Shown here one piece after another: positions 25,460-34,562 of a stretch of 64,000 nt of DNA (positions within the stretch are counted from its first letter, which is position 1; each line of letters opens with the position of its first letter). The stretch is taken from the NCBI GenBank assembly GCA_002730525.1, contig PCAK01000008.1:1-64000 (forward strand), written 5' to 3'. Source of the stretch: Acidobacteriota bacterium. GTDB taxonomy: Bacteria; Acidobacteriota; Vicinamibacteria; Vicinamibacterales; UBA823. The notes beneath the pieces were generated by a model. The model ran no database searches. It was not told where the DNA came from and saw only the letters and a list, made by a program, of their open reading frames with translations. The position numbers and the translations under genes were made by a program.

Positions 25460-26443
25460 ATGGACGCAGGACTCTCGCTCGATTTTCTCGGGGTCGTGGA
25501 GCAGGCGGCAATCGCCTGCGCGCAGACGATGGGGCAAGGCGACCGGCATCATTCGGACCATGTCGCGGTCGAAGCGATGCGGAAGAGGATGGACGGCGTT
25601 CCGATGGACGGCACGATTGTCATTGGGGAGGGTGAGCGCGACGAAGCGCCGATGCTCTTCATTGGCGAGAAAGTCGGCAAGGCGCTCCACGACAACGGCA
25701 CGTATCCGGCGATCGACATCGCGGTGGATCCGCTGGAAGGCACCAATCTCTGCGCGACCGGGTCGCCGAACGGCATCGCCGTGCTGGCGGCGGCGGAGCG
25801 CGGTGGACTGCTGCACGCGCCGGATCTGTACATGGAGAAGCTGGTGGTCGGCCCAAGCTGCAAGGGCGCCGTCAGCCTCGATGCGCCGGTGACCAAGAAT
25901 CTTGCCGCGATCGCCGAGTGTCTGGATCGAAAAGTTGAGGACCTGGTCATCGTCGTGCTGGAGCGCGATCGCCACGAGCAATTGATCGCCGATATTCGAG
26001 CGGCCGGCGCGCGGATCCGGCTCATCACCGACGGCGATCTGTCGGCTGGGATTTCGGCGGCGGTAGTGGGGAGCGGTGTGCACGCAGTGATGGGGACTGG
26101 TGGGGCGCCCGAAGGGGTTCTGGCCGCGGCGGCGATGCGGTGCCTCAACGGCGAGATCCTGGCGCGCCTCGTCGTCAAGAAGCCGGAGCACGAAGAGCGG
26201 TGCCGGACGATGGGGATCACCGACTTCAGCCGGGTGTACCGTGCGAACGATCTGGCATCGAGCGACTCGGTGATTTTCGCCGCGACGGGCGTCACTGAAG
26301 GGACGTTGATGGAAGGCGTCCGTTTCTTTGGCGATGGCGTGCGGACGCACTCGCTGATCATGCAGACGCGGCCGCACCGTGTGCAGTTCATCGATACGAT
26401 TCACGTGTACGAGGGCTCCCCGAACCCGCGGATCCATTTCTGA
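25460..26443 (+). CDS. glpX: Fructose-1,6-bisphosphatase class II
   Basis: A metal-dependent phosphatase of gluconeogenesis. Motifs are [15 protein letters not shown] (metal Asp/Glu), [16 protein letters not shown] (the lithium-sensitive phosphatase core) and [18 protein letters not shown]. The length of 327 is normal. It lies 28 bp after the acyl-CoA dehydrogenase gene, so carbon from fatty-acid oxidation and sugar synthesis may be jointly expressed. Confidence 0.95.
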   Translation: MDAGLSLDFLGVVEQAAIACAQTMGQGDRHHSDHVAVEAMRKRMDGVPMDGTIVIGEGERDEAPMLFIGEKVGKALHDNGTYPAIDIAVDPLEGTNLCATGSPNGIAVLAAAERGGLLHAPDLYMEKLVVGPSCKGAVSLDAPVTKNLAAIAECLDRKVEDLVIVVLERDRHEQLIADIRAAGARIRLITDGDLSAGISAAVVGSGVHAVMGTGGAPEGVLAAAAMRCLNGEILARLVVKKPEHEERCRTMGITDFSRVYRANDLASSDSVIFAATGVTEGTLMEGVRFFGDGVRTHSLIMQTRPHRVQFIDTIHVYEGSPNPRIHF

Positions 26444-26445
26444 GG

Positions 26446-26470
26446 GTGGCCGCTCGGCGTTGCCGGCCAC
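26446..26470 (+). terminator. Hairpin after glpX
   Basis: GTGGCCG at 26446-26452 pairs with CGGCCAC at 26464-26470 (7-bp stem, 11-nt loop), 2 bp after the glpX stop. No T-run follows, so termination strength is uncertain. Confidence 0.4.
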
Positions 26471-26545
26471 GACTCAGCCGAGATTCCGACTCATCTACTG
26501 TACGGTCTCCGGACCGCGGCGACGCCGTGCGGAGGATGCCACGCG

Positions 26546-26653
26546 TCAGTCGTCGTCGGGCGGTGACCGTCGATACTTCCGTTGTCGGTGGGGCCGCTTG
26601 GTGAGGTCCTCGTGCGGGCCGCCGCGCTGCCGTGGCAGTGGTGCGCGTGGCAT
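26546..26653 (-). CDS. Possible small basic protein, 35 aa
   Basis: The peptide (MPRAPLPRQRGGPHEDLTK, then a basic stretch and DDD at the end) has the composition of small nucleic-acid-binding proteins and fills the otherwise empty 268-bp gap between glpX and tsaC. No ribosome site is clear, and the frame is open further upstream, antisense to the tsaC start. It may be a chance frame. Confidence 0.25.
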   Translation of the reverse strand: MPRAPLPRQRGGPHEDLTKRPHRQRKYRRSPPDDD

Positions 26654-26711
26654 CTTCGGCTTTCGCCGGGTCTTGACCCGGGGGGGCGTGCGCGTGCCAC
26701 GGGCCGATTCT

Positions 26712-27344
26712 ATGACGCCTGAACTCACGGTCGACGCGAAAGATCCCGCGCGGACCACAATCGCCGAGATTGCCGGCGCGATCGGCAGAGGGCAGGTCGT
26801 GGTCTGCCCGACGGAGACGCTGTACGCCCTCGTCGCCGATGCCGCGAACCCCTCGGCGGTCGAGCGTGTCTACGCGATCAAGAACCGGGGATCGGACCAG
26901 CCGTTGCCCCTCATGGCCGCGGACGTGGCGCAGGTGGAGGTCGCAGTGGGGCCGATGGGTGGTGTTGGGGTGAGTCTCGCGGCGGAGTTCTGGCCGGGTC
27001 CGTTGACCCTGGTCGTGCAGGCGAGAGGGTCAATCGATTCGCGCTGTCTCGCCGCGGATGGGTCCGTCGCGGTGCGCGTCCCCGGCCATGTGGTGGCCAG
27101 GGCGATCGCGCGTGCGGTCGGCGGCCCGGTGACGTCGACGAGCGCCAATCGGTCCGGGGTCGACGGGGTGGCGCGCGTGAGCGACCTCGACGTCGAGATC
27201 CGGGGCATGGTCGGTCTGATCGTGAACGCGGGAACCCTGACGGGCGGGGCGCCGTCGACGATCGTTGACGTCCGAGGGCGGGTGCCGAAGCTGGTCCGCG
27301 ACGGTGCGGTCGCGTGGAGCCGCGTGCTAAGATCGCTTGCGTGA
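26712..27344 (+). CDS. tsaC: L-threonylcarbamoyladenylate synthase (Sua5/YrdC family)
   Basis: Makes threonylcarbamoyl-AMP for the t6A37 modification of ANN-decoding tRNAs. The YrdC core is clear: VVCPTETLYALVADA, AIKNRGSDQPLPLMA, FWPGPLTLVVQA, VRVPGHVVARA and TSTSANRSG. At 210 residues it lacks the extra Sua5 domain. ATG 26712 is the first start that fits the domain. Its stop overlaps the hflX start (GTGA). Confidence 0.93.
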   Translation: MTPELTVDAKDPARTTIAEIAGAIGRGQVVVCPTETLYALVADAANPSAVERVYAIKNRGSDQPLPLMAADVAQVEVAVGPMGGVGVSLAAEFWPGPLTLVVQARGSIDSRCLAADGSVAVRVPGHVVARAIARAVGGPVTSTSANRSGVDGVARVSDLDVEIRGMVGLIVNAGTLTGGAPSTIVDVRGRVPKLVRDGAVAWSRVLRSLA

Positions 27345-28498
27345 CGCGGCGGAAGTCGGCGCCTCTCGCACACCCCGGTTCTAGTTCTTCGACAGTCGAA
27401 CGCGCGGCGGTGATCGGGCTCGCGGTGGGCCGCCGCCGTGCGGCGGACCTGTCACTCGACGAGCTGGCGGGATTGGCTCGGGCAGCGGGCGCGACACCCG
27501 TGCTCCGGACGCTGCAGGAGCGCCGGCATCCTGACCCGAGGACCTTCCTCGGCCGGGGCAAGGTCGAGGAACTGGCGCGGGCCTGCGACGAGAGGGCCGT
27601 GGATGTCGTGGTCACGGACGCCGAGCTGGCGCCGGGGCAGCGGCGTGCCCTGGAGGAGGCGTTGGCTTGCCGGGTCATCGATCGAACGCAGCTCATTCTC
27701 GATATCTTTGCGCGTCGGGCGCGGACGCGAGAGGGCAAGCTTCAGGTGGAGCTGGCCCAGCTGCGCTACCTGCTGCCGCGGCTGGTCGGCGCCGGGCTGG
27801 CGCTCTCGAGGCTCGGTGGAGGCATCGGCACCCGGGGGCCGGGCGAAACCAAGCTGGAGACCGATCGGCGACGGATCCGTCGGCGGATGGGCACGCTCGG
27901 GCGGCAAATCGACCAGGTGCGGCGGCGTCGCGCGCAATTGCGGGCGCGGCGGACGAAGCAGCGACTGCGAACGGTCGCCCTGGTCGGCTATACCAACGCC
28001 GGGAAGACCACGCTATTCAATCAGATGACCGGCGACGACGCGGCGGCCTCCGATGCCCTGTTCGTCACCCTGGATCCCCTGGTGCGCCGGCTGCGCCTGC
28101 CCGACCGGCGTGTCATCCTTTGTTCGGATACGGTAGGGTTCATCGATCGGCTCCCGCACGCGCTCGTGGCCGCGTTTCGTGCGACGCTGGAGGAAGTGGC
28201 CGAGGCCGATCTGCTACTGCACGTCAGCGACGCGTCCAGCCCTAACCGAGATCGCCAAGTCGAGGCGGTGCGCTCGGTGCTCACCGAGATTGGCGCCGAC
28301 GAGGTGCCCTGCGTCATGATCTGGAACAAGTGTGACCAGGTGGTCGAAGCCGAGCGGCGCCGGCTGGAGCGGGCTGAGCCTGGGAGCGTCTGCCTCTCCG
28401 CCCTCGAAGCCGGGAGCGGTCCGGCGGTACTAGAAGTGATCGAGGAGCGGTTGGGGCGGGGCGTGCCGGAAGGCGAGTACGTCAACGGCGCGGCGTGA
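27341..28498 (+). CDS. hflX: GTPase HflX
   Basis: A ribosome-associated GTPase that splits stalled ribosomes. The N-terminal HflX domain holds FLGRGKVEELA near residue 70 and LDIFARRARTREGKLQVELA, followed by GTRGPGETKLE. The G domain has VALVGYTNAGKTTLFN (G1), DTVGFIDRLP (G3) and WNKCD (G4). The GTG start overlaps the tsaC stop as GTGA; a start at 27314 is possible. Co-translation with tsaC links two translation-quality functions. Confidence 0.94.
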   Translation: MTRRKSAPLAHPGSSSSTVERAAVIGLAVGRRRAADLSLDELAGLARAAGATPVLRTLQERRHPDPRTFLGRGKVEELARACDERAVDVVVTDAELAPGQRRALEEALACRVIDRTQLILDIFARRARTREGKLQVELAQLRYLLPRLVGAGLALSRLGGGIGTRGPGETKLETDRRRIRRRMGTLGRQIDQVRRRRAQLRARRTKQRLRTVALVGYTNAGKTTLFNQMTGDDAAASDALFVTLDPLVRRLRLPDRRVILCSDTVGFIDRLPHALVAAFRATLEEVAEADLLLHVSDASSPNRDRQVEAVRSVLTEIGADEVPCVMIWNKCDQVVEAERRRLERAEPGSVCLSALEAGSGPAVLEVIEERLGRGVPEGEYVNGAA

Positions 28499-29883
28499 TC
28501 GACATGAGAACCGAGCGGCAGGCGTTGATGAACGGCAGGGCCCGGCGAGGGCTCGCCCTGATCGTCGTGACGGCGTGGTTGGCCGGCTGCGCGCCGCCAC
28601 CCCCGCCGCCGGCGCCGGGGGCCCCGCAGTATCCCAACTTCCTGTTTCCCACGGTGCCCGGGTCCCTGGCCGGCCTGCCGTCGGTGACGGCCCACGTCCA
28701 GGCGTGGCGGCGCCTGCAGGCCGGGGATCTGCCGTCAGCCACGGCGGGGTTCGCCGACGCGCTCGGGGGAACCTCGGCGTTCTATCCATCCGAGGTTGGC
28801 CTGGGCTATGTCGATGTCGCGGCGCGGCGCTTCGACGACGCGCTGGCGCGGTTCGCCGCCGTGCTCGATCGCGTGCCGGCGTACGCGCCGGCGTGGGTTG
28901 GGAGCGCAGAGGCGCTGCTGGCGTCGAGGCGCGAAGGCGACGCGCTGGCGGCATACGAGTCGGCTCTGGCGGCAGATCCCGGTCTCAGCGATGTGCGCCG
29001 CCGTGTCGAGGTCCTGCGATTCCGGAGTGTGCAGGACGCGCTCGAGGCGGCGCGACTGGCCGAGGGGGCGGAGCGGTTCGGCGAGGCGCGACTCGCGTAC
29101 GAACGAGCGCTGGCCGTTGCGCCGGACAGCGGGGTCTTGTATCGCGGACTCGGCGCGGCGGAGCTGCGGCTGGGCGATCTGGGACAGGCACTCGACCACA
29201 TCCGGCGCGCGAACGAACTCGAGCCAGACGATGCGGACGGACTGACCCTGCAGGGAGAGATCCACGAGACCCTGGGCGATCTCGAGGGGGCGGAGGCGGC
29301 GTTCGCGCGCGCCGCGCGAGTCGATCCGGCGCCGGAGCGCCGGGCGCGACTGGAACGGGTACGGGGGCGGCTCGCGGCGGTGCGATTGCCGCCGGCGTAC
29401 CGCGCGATACCGGACAATCCGCGGATCACGCGAGCGGAACTCGCGTCGGTTGTCGGGGTCCGGCTCGAGCGGCTGGTGGCGGATGCCCCGCGGGGCGAGG
29501 CGGTCCTGATTACGGATACGCGTGCGCACTGGGCCGACCGGTGGATCCTTGCGGTGGCTCAGGCCGGCGTGATGGAAGTCTTCGCGAACCACACCTTTCA
29601 GCCCGAGTCGGTCGTCGATCGCGGCGAGTTGGCGCTCGTCGTGAGCCGGGTGCTGACGTTGATCGCCCAGACCGCTCCAGGGCGGGGCGCGGCGTGGCAG
29701 ACGGGGCGGTATCCGTTTTCCGATCTTGAACCGGGCCACCTGCGGTATCCAGCGGCCTCGATGGCGGTGGCGTCCAAGGTGCTGCCGGTGCTTGACGGGA
29801 ACCGGTTCGGACTGAGCAACCTGGTGACTGGCCGCGAGGCGCTGGCGGCGCTGGAGCGCCTCGAGCGGTTGGCTGGATCGTAG
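28495..29883 (+). CDS. Lipoprotein with TPR repeats and an SLH-like C-terminal region
   Basis: The signal sequence ends in a lipobox (TAWLAGC), followed by a proline-rich linker. Residues 60-290 are helical tetratricopeptide repeats (for example GELYRGLGAAELRLGDLGQA-like units with Ala/Gly at the helix contacts). The last 150 residues include HWADRWILAVAQAGVMEVF and a VVDRGELALVVSRVL pattern, as in S-layer homology domains. It is probably an envelope assembly or scaffolding protein. The GTG at 28495 overlaps the hflX stop (GTGA); ATG 28504 would do equally well. Confidence 0.82.
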   Translation: MIDMRTERQALMNGRARRGLALIVVTAWLAGCAPPPPPPAPGAPQYPNFLFPTVPGSLAGLPSVTAHVQAWRRLQAGDLPSATAGFADALGGTSAFYPSEVGLGYVDVAARRFDDALARFAAVLDRVPAYAPAWVGSAEALLASRREGDALAAYESALAADPGLSDVRRRVEVLRFRSVQDALEAARLAEGAERFGEARLAYERALAVAPDSGVLYRGLGAAELRLGDLGQALDHIRRANELEPDDADGLTLQGEIHETLGDLEGAEAAFARAARVDPAPERRARLERVRGRLAAVRLPPAYRAIPDNPRITRAELASVVGVRLERLVADAPRGEAVLITDTRAHWADRWILAVAQAGVMEVFANHTFQPESVVDRGELALVVSRVLTLIAQTAPGRGAAWQTGRYPFSDLEPGHLRYPAASMAVASKVLPVLDGNRFGLSNLVTGREALAALERLERLAGS

Positions 29884-29915
29884 GCCAACACGAGAGTTCG
29901 GACGACCGGTGTGGC

Positions 29916-30470
29916 ATGGCAGTACTGACGCTGGCGAATCAGCTCACCCTCCTGCGGATGCTGCTGATTCCGGCCTTCGTGATCCTGACTGTCTATCAGT
30001 ACCTCGGGTGGGCGCTGGCGACCTTCGTTCTGGCAGGTGTCACGGATCTGCTCGATGGGGTCATCGCCAGGTGGTGGAAACAGCGGACCACGATCGGCGC
30101 CTGGCTCGATCCGGCGGCTGACAAGCTGCTGCTCCTGACGACGTTCGTCGTTCTGACACTGCCGGACCTGGGCCTGACGAACCGGCTGCCGATCTGGCTC
30201 ACCGTGGTCGTTATCAGCCGGGATGTCGGGATCGTGCTGACGGTGGCAGTCGTCAATCTGGCGATCGGTCCGCGCACCTTCGAGCCGTCCATGTACGGCA
30301 AGGTTGCGACCGCCGTCTATATCGTGACCGGGGTCGTCACGATGACCTTCAATTATTTGGAGCAACCGTCCGGCCTGGTGGACGTCTGTATTTACGCTTC
30401 GCTGGGAATGGCGGTGATGTCGGGGCTGCACTACATTGCACACGTGGCGAGAACGGTCGATAACGGGTAA
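29916..30470 (+). CDS. CDP-alcohol phosphatidyltransferase (PgsA-like), copy 1, 184 aa
   Basis: An integral membrane enzyme of phospholipid synthesis. The catalytic signature DLLDGVIARWWKQRTTIGAW continues LDPAADK, giving the D-x2-D-G-x2-A-R-x(n)-G-x3-D-x3-D pattern. Four to six hydrophobic segments surround it. The likely reaction makes phosphatidylglycerol phosphate from CDP-diacylglycerol. A second member (63430-63984) looks closer to PgsA, so this copy might use another alcohol. Confidence 0.88.
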   Translation: MAVLTLANQLTLLRMLLIPAFVILTVYQYLGWALATFVLAGVTDLLDGVIARWWKQRTTIGAWLDPAADKLLLLTTFVVLTLPDLGLTNRLPIWLTVVVISRDVGIVLTVAVVNLAIGPRTFEPSMYGKVATAVYIVTGVVTMTFNYLEQPSGLVDVCIYASLGMAVMSGLHYIAHVARTVDNG

Positions 30471-30503
30471 AGAGCGGGGTCAGACGGCCAAGGGGCCGGT
30501 GGG

Positions 30504-30854
30504 TCAGACGGTTGGCCTGGAGCGGCGGCGCGGTTCCCGCATCGTCAATCGCTCCGGCGGGGGAAATAGCACGTCCCGGTATATTTTCTCCGCCAGTCGC
30601 AACGGGAGCTTGGGGCTCCTCGCCCGTTCCAGCTTCACCAGGAACCGCCGCTCCCAATACGCCTTCCTGGTCGCCCGGTCCAGCCGCTCCGGGCCCTCCT
30701 TCTTCTGGGCTCGCACCCTGCGGGGTAGGAACCGGACCCAGTACGCCCGTGCCTCCAACTTCACCCCCGCCAACGGCTCCTCCTCCAGCGTCGGGGGCTG
30801 CGCCGGGTCCATCTCCTCCTGCCACTCCTGTGCGCCAGTCTTCCTCATCGCCAT
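30504..30854 (-). CDS. Hypothetical protein, 116 aa
   Basis: This frame has the GC-rich third positions of real genes here, while the competing frame (open to 30349) does not. The protein is highly charged (KLEARAYWVRFLPRRVRAQK, then RATRKAYWERRFLVKLERA) and probably helical. The ATG overlaps the end of the upstream fragment. No family recognised. A direct repeat GGGTCAGACGG sits just past its end (30478-30511), as often seen beside small mobile sequences. Confidence 0.5.
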   Translation of the reverse strand: MAMRKTGAQEWQEEMDPAQPPTLEEEPLAGVKLEARAYWVRFLPRRVRAQKKEGPERLDRATRKAYWERRFLVKLERARSPKLPLRLAEKIYRDVLFPPPERLTMREPRRRSRPTV

Positions 30855-31014
30855 CTTCTGCCTCCCGCCGGATCTGCCCGGCTCGCGCCTTCACGGCGTC
30901 GTAGATCTCTTGCAGGTGCGGCTGCACCCAGTCCCCGAAGTCGTCGAGCATCGACTTCGACCACTGCGCGAACTCCACCGTGCCGCGTGCGAACTTCGCC
31001 GCGCCAATCGCCAC
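30850..31014 (-). pseudogene. Fragment of a hypothetical accessory-gene protein (about 55 aa)
   Basis: GAAKFARGTVEFAQWSKSML followed by DDFGDWVQPHLQEIYDAVKA resembles the recurring segment in large phage- or island-borne proteins in which an FA.WS.ML..FG pattern repeats. The coding character (third-position GC) fades near 30850, where the next gene starts, and nothing upstream of the GTG at 31014 continues the protein. It therefore looks truncated at both ends and squeezed between pgsA-like and UDP-xylose synthase genes. Confidence 0.4.
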
Positions 31015-31030
31015 CAGATCGGCGTGACGG

Positions 31031-31966
31031 TCAAGCCAGCTTCTGCTTCACGAACTCTATGGTGCGGGTCAGGCCCTCTTCGAGGGTGACCCGAGGGGTC
31101 CATCCGAGGAGCTCGCGGGCGCGCGTGATGTCGGGCTGACGGACTTTAGGATCGTCGACCGGCAGGGGCCGGTGGACGATCCGGCTCTTCGAACCGGTCA
31201 TCTCGATAATCCGTTCGGCGATCTGGGTGATCGTCATTTCCGCCGGGTTCCCCAAGTTTACCGGCTCGTTGATATCCGACGCCATCAGTCGGCCGATCCC
31301 ATCCACAAGATCGCTGATGTAGCAGAAGCTGCGGGTCTGGTTTCCGCTGCCGAAGATCGTCAGGTCCTCCCCGGCCAGGGCTTGTGCCACGAACGTGGGA
31401 ACGGCGCGACCATCGTTAAGCCGCATCCGTGGGCCGTAGGTGTTGAAGATCCGCACGATCTTCGCATCGAGGCCGTGATACCGATGATAGGCGACGGTCA
31501 TGGCCTCGGCGAATCGCTTGGCCTCGTCGTAGACTCCGCGCGGCCCCACCGGATTCACGTTGCCCCAGTACGATTCACGCTGCGGGTGTTCGAGCGGATC
31601 GCCGTAGACCTCGGATGTCGAGGCCAGGACGAACGTGGCGCTCTTCGCCTTGGCTAGGCCCAGCGCCTTGTGGGTGCCGAGCGCGCCGACCTTCAGGGTG
31701 GGGATCGGCCATTTGAGATAGTCGACGGGGCTCGCGGGGCTCGCCCAGTGCAGGACGACATCGACCGGTGCGTCGACGTCGATGTGCTCCGTGACATCGT
31801 GCTTGACGAAAGTGAAGTCCCGGGTGATCAGGTGCGCGATGTTGTCAGCGCTTCCGGTCAGCAGGTTGTCGAGGCCGATGACCGAGTGGCCCTGGTCGAG
31901 GAGGCATTCGGCGAGATGCGAACCGATGAAGCCGGCGACGCCTGTGATGACGATACGATTGGGCAT
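31031..31966 (-). CDS. UDP-glucuronate decarboxylase (UDP-xylose synthase), 311 aa
   Basis: An extended short-chain dehydrogenase: NAD site [18 protein letters not shown], catalytic [11 protein letters not shown] and [11 protein letters not shown] (Tyr and Lys), and [18 protein letters not shown], which is typical of UDP-xylose synthases. It turns UDP-glucuronate, the product of the UDP-glucose dehydrogenase at 39064, into UDP-xylose for the nearby glycosyltransferases. The frame is open much further upstream, antisense-like, but the protein starts at ATG 31966. Confidence 0.92.
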   Translation of the reverse strand: MPNRIVITGVAGFIGSHLAECLLDQGHSVIGLDNLLTGSADNIAHLITRDFTFVKHDVTEHIDVDAPVDVVLHWASPASPVDYLKWPIPTLKVGALGTHKALGLAKAKSATFVLASTSEVYGDPLEHPQRESYWGNVNPVGPRGVYDEAKRFAEAMTVAYHRYHGLDAKIVRIFNTYGPRMRLNDGRAVPTFVAQALAGEDLTIFGSGNQTRSFCYISDLVDGIGRLMASDINEPVNLGNPAEMTITQIAERIIEMTGSKSRIVHRPLPVDDPKVRQPDITRARELLGWTPRVTLEEGLTRTIEFVKQKLA

Positions 31967-31980
31967 TGTAGACGGGAGGC

Positions 31981-33420
31981 TCAGTAGGCGTGGGTCTGGA
32001 ACAGTCCACGAACGACGGTCAGCCAGAGAATCTTGAAATCGAGCGCGACCGACCAGTTCTCGATGTAGTAGAGGTCGAACTCGATACGCTTCTCGATCGA
32101 TGTGTTGCCTCGCCAGCCGTTGACCTGCGCCCAGCCGGTCATCCCGGCTTTCACCTTGTGGCGAAGCATGTACTGTGGAAACCGATGCTTGAACTTCTCG
32201 ACGAAGTAGGGGCGCTCGGGGCGAGGGCCCACGAGGGACATGTCCCCGCGCCAGACGTTCCAGAGTTGCGGGAGTTCGTCGAGATTGAAGCGGCGCAGCC
32301 AGCCGCCGAGCAGCGTGCGCCGCGGGTCGTTGTCCCGGGCCCAGACCGGGCCGGTGCTGGCTTCGGCCTGGTTGTGCATCGACCGAAACTTGTAGACGGT
32401 GAAGGACCGTCCGTCGAGGCCCATCCGCTCCTGCCGGTACAGTACCGGCCCAGGTGAGGAGTAGCGGACCAGCAGCGCGATGGCGGCCATCGGCGCCGAC
32501 AGTGTGACGAGGGCTGCCGTGGACAACCCAACGTCGATGACGCGCTTGAGTGCGCTGTTCATCCCATGCAGCGGCACGTCGTTGACGCTGATGATCGGTA
32601 CGCCGTCGAGGTCTTCGAGCCCCGCCTTGAGGGCGATGAACTGCAACAGGTCGGGGACCACCTTGACCTCGACGCACTCACGGCTGGCGGCTTCGATGAG
32701 CGATAGCATCTTGACGTGCTCTTCGAGTGGCAGCGTGATGTATAGCAGGTCGATCTGCTCGCGATGCAGGAGGTCCGCGATGTCGGCGAGCGTGCCGAGC
32801 AGCGGCAGGCCGCGATAGCCGAGATGGTCCTGTTCGGCGCGGTCGTCGAGGAAGCCGACCACGCGATAGCCGAGTTCCCGGTGCTGCAAGGCCTTGTCGG
32901 CAACCAGCCGGCCGAGCTCGCCGCTGCCGGCGATGAGGAGCCGCTTGAGTCCAATGCCCGCACGCCAGCGCCGTTCGAAGACCTCGCGCACGAGCTCGCG
33001 CACGCCGTAGCAGAGGAGTGTGTTCAGGACGAGAAAGAGCGCCCAGACGAGCTGGGATACTTCGAACGCGCCGCGCTCCTTCAATTCCGGCGGCAGGAAG
33101 TAGGTCTGCACGTACAGCGTGCTGCCGATGCCGAAGACGACTGCAATCACGCTACCGACAAAGACGCCGAAGAAATCGTCGATGCGGGACCGGTGGCGCC
33201 GCAGCCGGTACATGCCGTGAATCTGGAAGGCAATCGGCACGACCAGACCGATCAGCGGAAGGACGTTCAGGTACTGCTGAAACGGCGGGAACCCACGTGT
33301 CACCGGGATCAGACCCGTTTCGAATCGGACGACGTAGGCCAGGACGAAAGCCGCCATACCGAGCAGGGCATCCGAAACGACGTGCAGGGCGACGAGTAGG
33401 CGCGCGAATCGCTTCACCAT
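31981..33420 (-). CDS. Polyprenyl glycosylphosphotransferase (exopolysaccharide initiating enzyme), 479 aa
   Basis: It transfers the first sugar phosphate onto undecaprenyl phosphate. There are N-terminal membrane segments, a Rossmann-like middle domain ([19 protein letters not shown]), then the sugar transferase domain ([41 protein letters not shown] and [13 protein letters not shown]). It probably uses UDP-glucose or UDP-galactose, like WcaJ or EpsE. It overlaps the next upstream glycosyltransferase by 7 bp. Confidence 0.94.
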   Translation of the reverse strand: MVKRFARLLVALHVVSDALLGMAAFVLAYVVRFETGLIPVTRGFPPFQQYLNVLPLIGLVVPIAFQIHGMYRLRRHRSRIDDFFGVFVGSVIAVVFGIGSTLYVQTYFLPPELKERGAFEVSQLVWALFLVLNTLLCYGVRELVREVFERRWRAGIGLKRLLIAGSGELGRLVADKALQHRELGYRVVGFLDDRAEQDHLGYRGLPLLGTLADIADLLHREQIDLLYITLPLEEHVKMLSLIEAASRECVEVKVVPDLLQFIALKAGLEDLDGVPIISVNDVPLHGMNSALKRVIDVGLSTAALVTLSAPMAAIALLVRYSSPGPVLYRQERMGLDGRSFTVYKFRSMHNQAEASTGPVWARDNDPRRTLLGGWLRRFNLDELPQLWNVWRGDMSLVGPRPERPYFVEKFKHRFPQYMLRHKVKAGMTGWAQVNGWRGNTSIEKRIEFDLYYIENWSVALDFKILWLTVVRGLFQTHAY

Positions 33421-34562
33421 CGCGCGGTCTCGCGGGGCGCCGCGGCCATTTCGGCGACGGCGTGGCCGAACTGGGACAGGAAGGTCTGCTCCGAGAAGGT
33501 GAGGGCGTGCGCGCGAACCGCAGCGGGGTCAAATGACATCGTCTGCACGCGCCGGAATGCGTCAGCGAATGCGGCGGGCGTCGCCTCGTCCACGAGGAGT
33601 CCGGTCACCCCATCGAGAACCGTTTCGCGGGCTCCACCGCAGTTCAGCGCGATCACGGGGCACCCACACGCCTGCGCCTCCACGGGCGCGATCCCGAACT
33701 CCTCCTCCCCAGGCAGGATGAACGCGCGAGCGTGCCGATACTCCTCACGCACGGCGTCGTCGCTCAACGTGCCGAGCAGTTCGACCGTGGGGCCAGCCAG
33801 GCGCTGGAGTCTCGCGAACTCTGGGCCGCCCCCAACGATTCTCAGGGGGACCTCAGCAAGGCGGGCGGCTTCGACGGCGAGGTCGATCCGCTTGTAGGGC
33901 ACGAGCGCCGACACGATGAGGAAGGCGGGCCCAGGTTCCGTGGGTGTCGGCTGGAAGAACTCGGTATCGACTGGCGGATACACCACTATTGCCGGGCGAT
34001 TATAGTAGCGTCGGAGGCGGCCTGCAACATGTTGCGAGATTGCAACATAGCGGTCGACTCGGCCGGCGGTGGCGGCGTCCCAGCGCGCCAGTCGCCCGAG
34101 GACCGGGCGCATGAGCCGGCTGGCCGTGGTGCCAATCCGATCGGCGCCGAAGTAGGCGTCAAACTGATCCCAGGCATAGCGCATCGGCGTGAAACAGTAG
34201 CAGAGATGGCGCGCCCGGCCAGGCTTGACGACCGACTTGGCCGCGCAGTGGCTCGTGCTGACGATGACGTCGAAGCGGTCGAAGTCGAACTGCTCGATGG
34301 CGGTCGGAAACAGCGGCAGGTAGTGGCGGTAGAACCGCCGGCTGAATGGCAGCCGCTGGATGAAGGACACCCGGGGGCGTCGGCGTTCAAGTAGCGGCGA
34401 GACCGTGCCGGGGTGATGGAACATCGTGAACAGTTCGGCGTGGGGATAGAGCTGGCAGAGTCCCTCGAGGGCTCGCTCGCCGCCACGCATGCCCGTCAGC
34501 CAGTCGTGAACAAGCGCGACTCGCAGGTGGTCGAGCGATGTGGCTTCGCGCGAATCATGCAT
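33414..34562 (-). CDS. Glycosyltransferase family 4 (WbaZ-like), 382 aa
   Basis: A GT-B retaining transferase. The acceptor side starts VALVHDWLTGMRGGERALEG. The donor side has FILPGEEEFGIAPVEAQACG and CPVIALNCGGARETV, as in mannosyl- or rhamnosyl-transferases of O-antigen clusters. Middle motifs include VYPPVDTEFF. It overlaps the following gene by 7 bp and the preceding one by 8 bp, so the genes form one tight minus-strand operon. Sugar specificity is not readable. Confidence 0.9.
   Translation of the reverse strand: MHDSREATSLDHLRVALVHDWLTGMRGGERALEGLCQLYPHAELFTMFHHPGTVSPLLERRRPRVSFIQRLPFSRRFYRHYLPLFPTAIEQFDFDRFDVIVSTSHCAAKSVVKPGRARHLCYCFTPMRYAWDQFDAYFGADRIGTTASRLMRPVLGRLARWDAATAGRVDRYVAISQHVAGRLRRYYNRPAIVVYPPVDTEFFQPTPTEPGPAFLIVSALVPYKRIDLAVEAARLAEVPLRIVGGGPEFARLQRLAGPTVELLGTLSDDAVREEYRHARAFILPGEEEFGIAPVEAQACGCPVIALNCGGARETVLDGVTGLLVDEATPAAFADAFRRVQTMSFDPAAVRAHALTFSEQTFLSQFGHAVAEMAAAPRETARW

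Noticed and set aside
30349-31014. The full 221-codon frame on the minus strand
   Set aside because: Only its first 55 or so codons have coding character; the rest is Gly/Pro-rich noise antisense to a better-supported frame and to the phosphatidyltransferase end.
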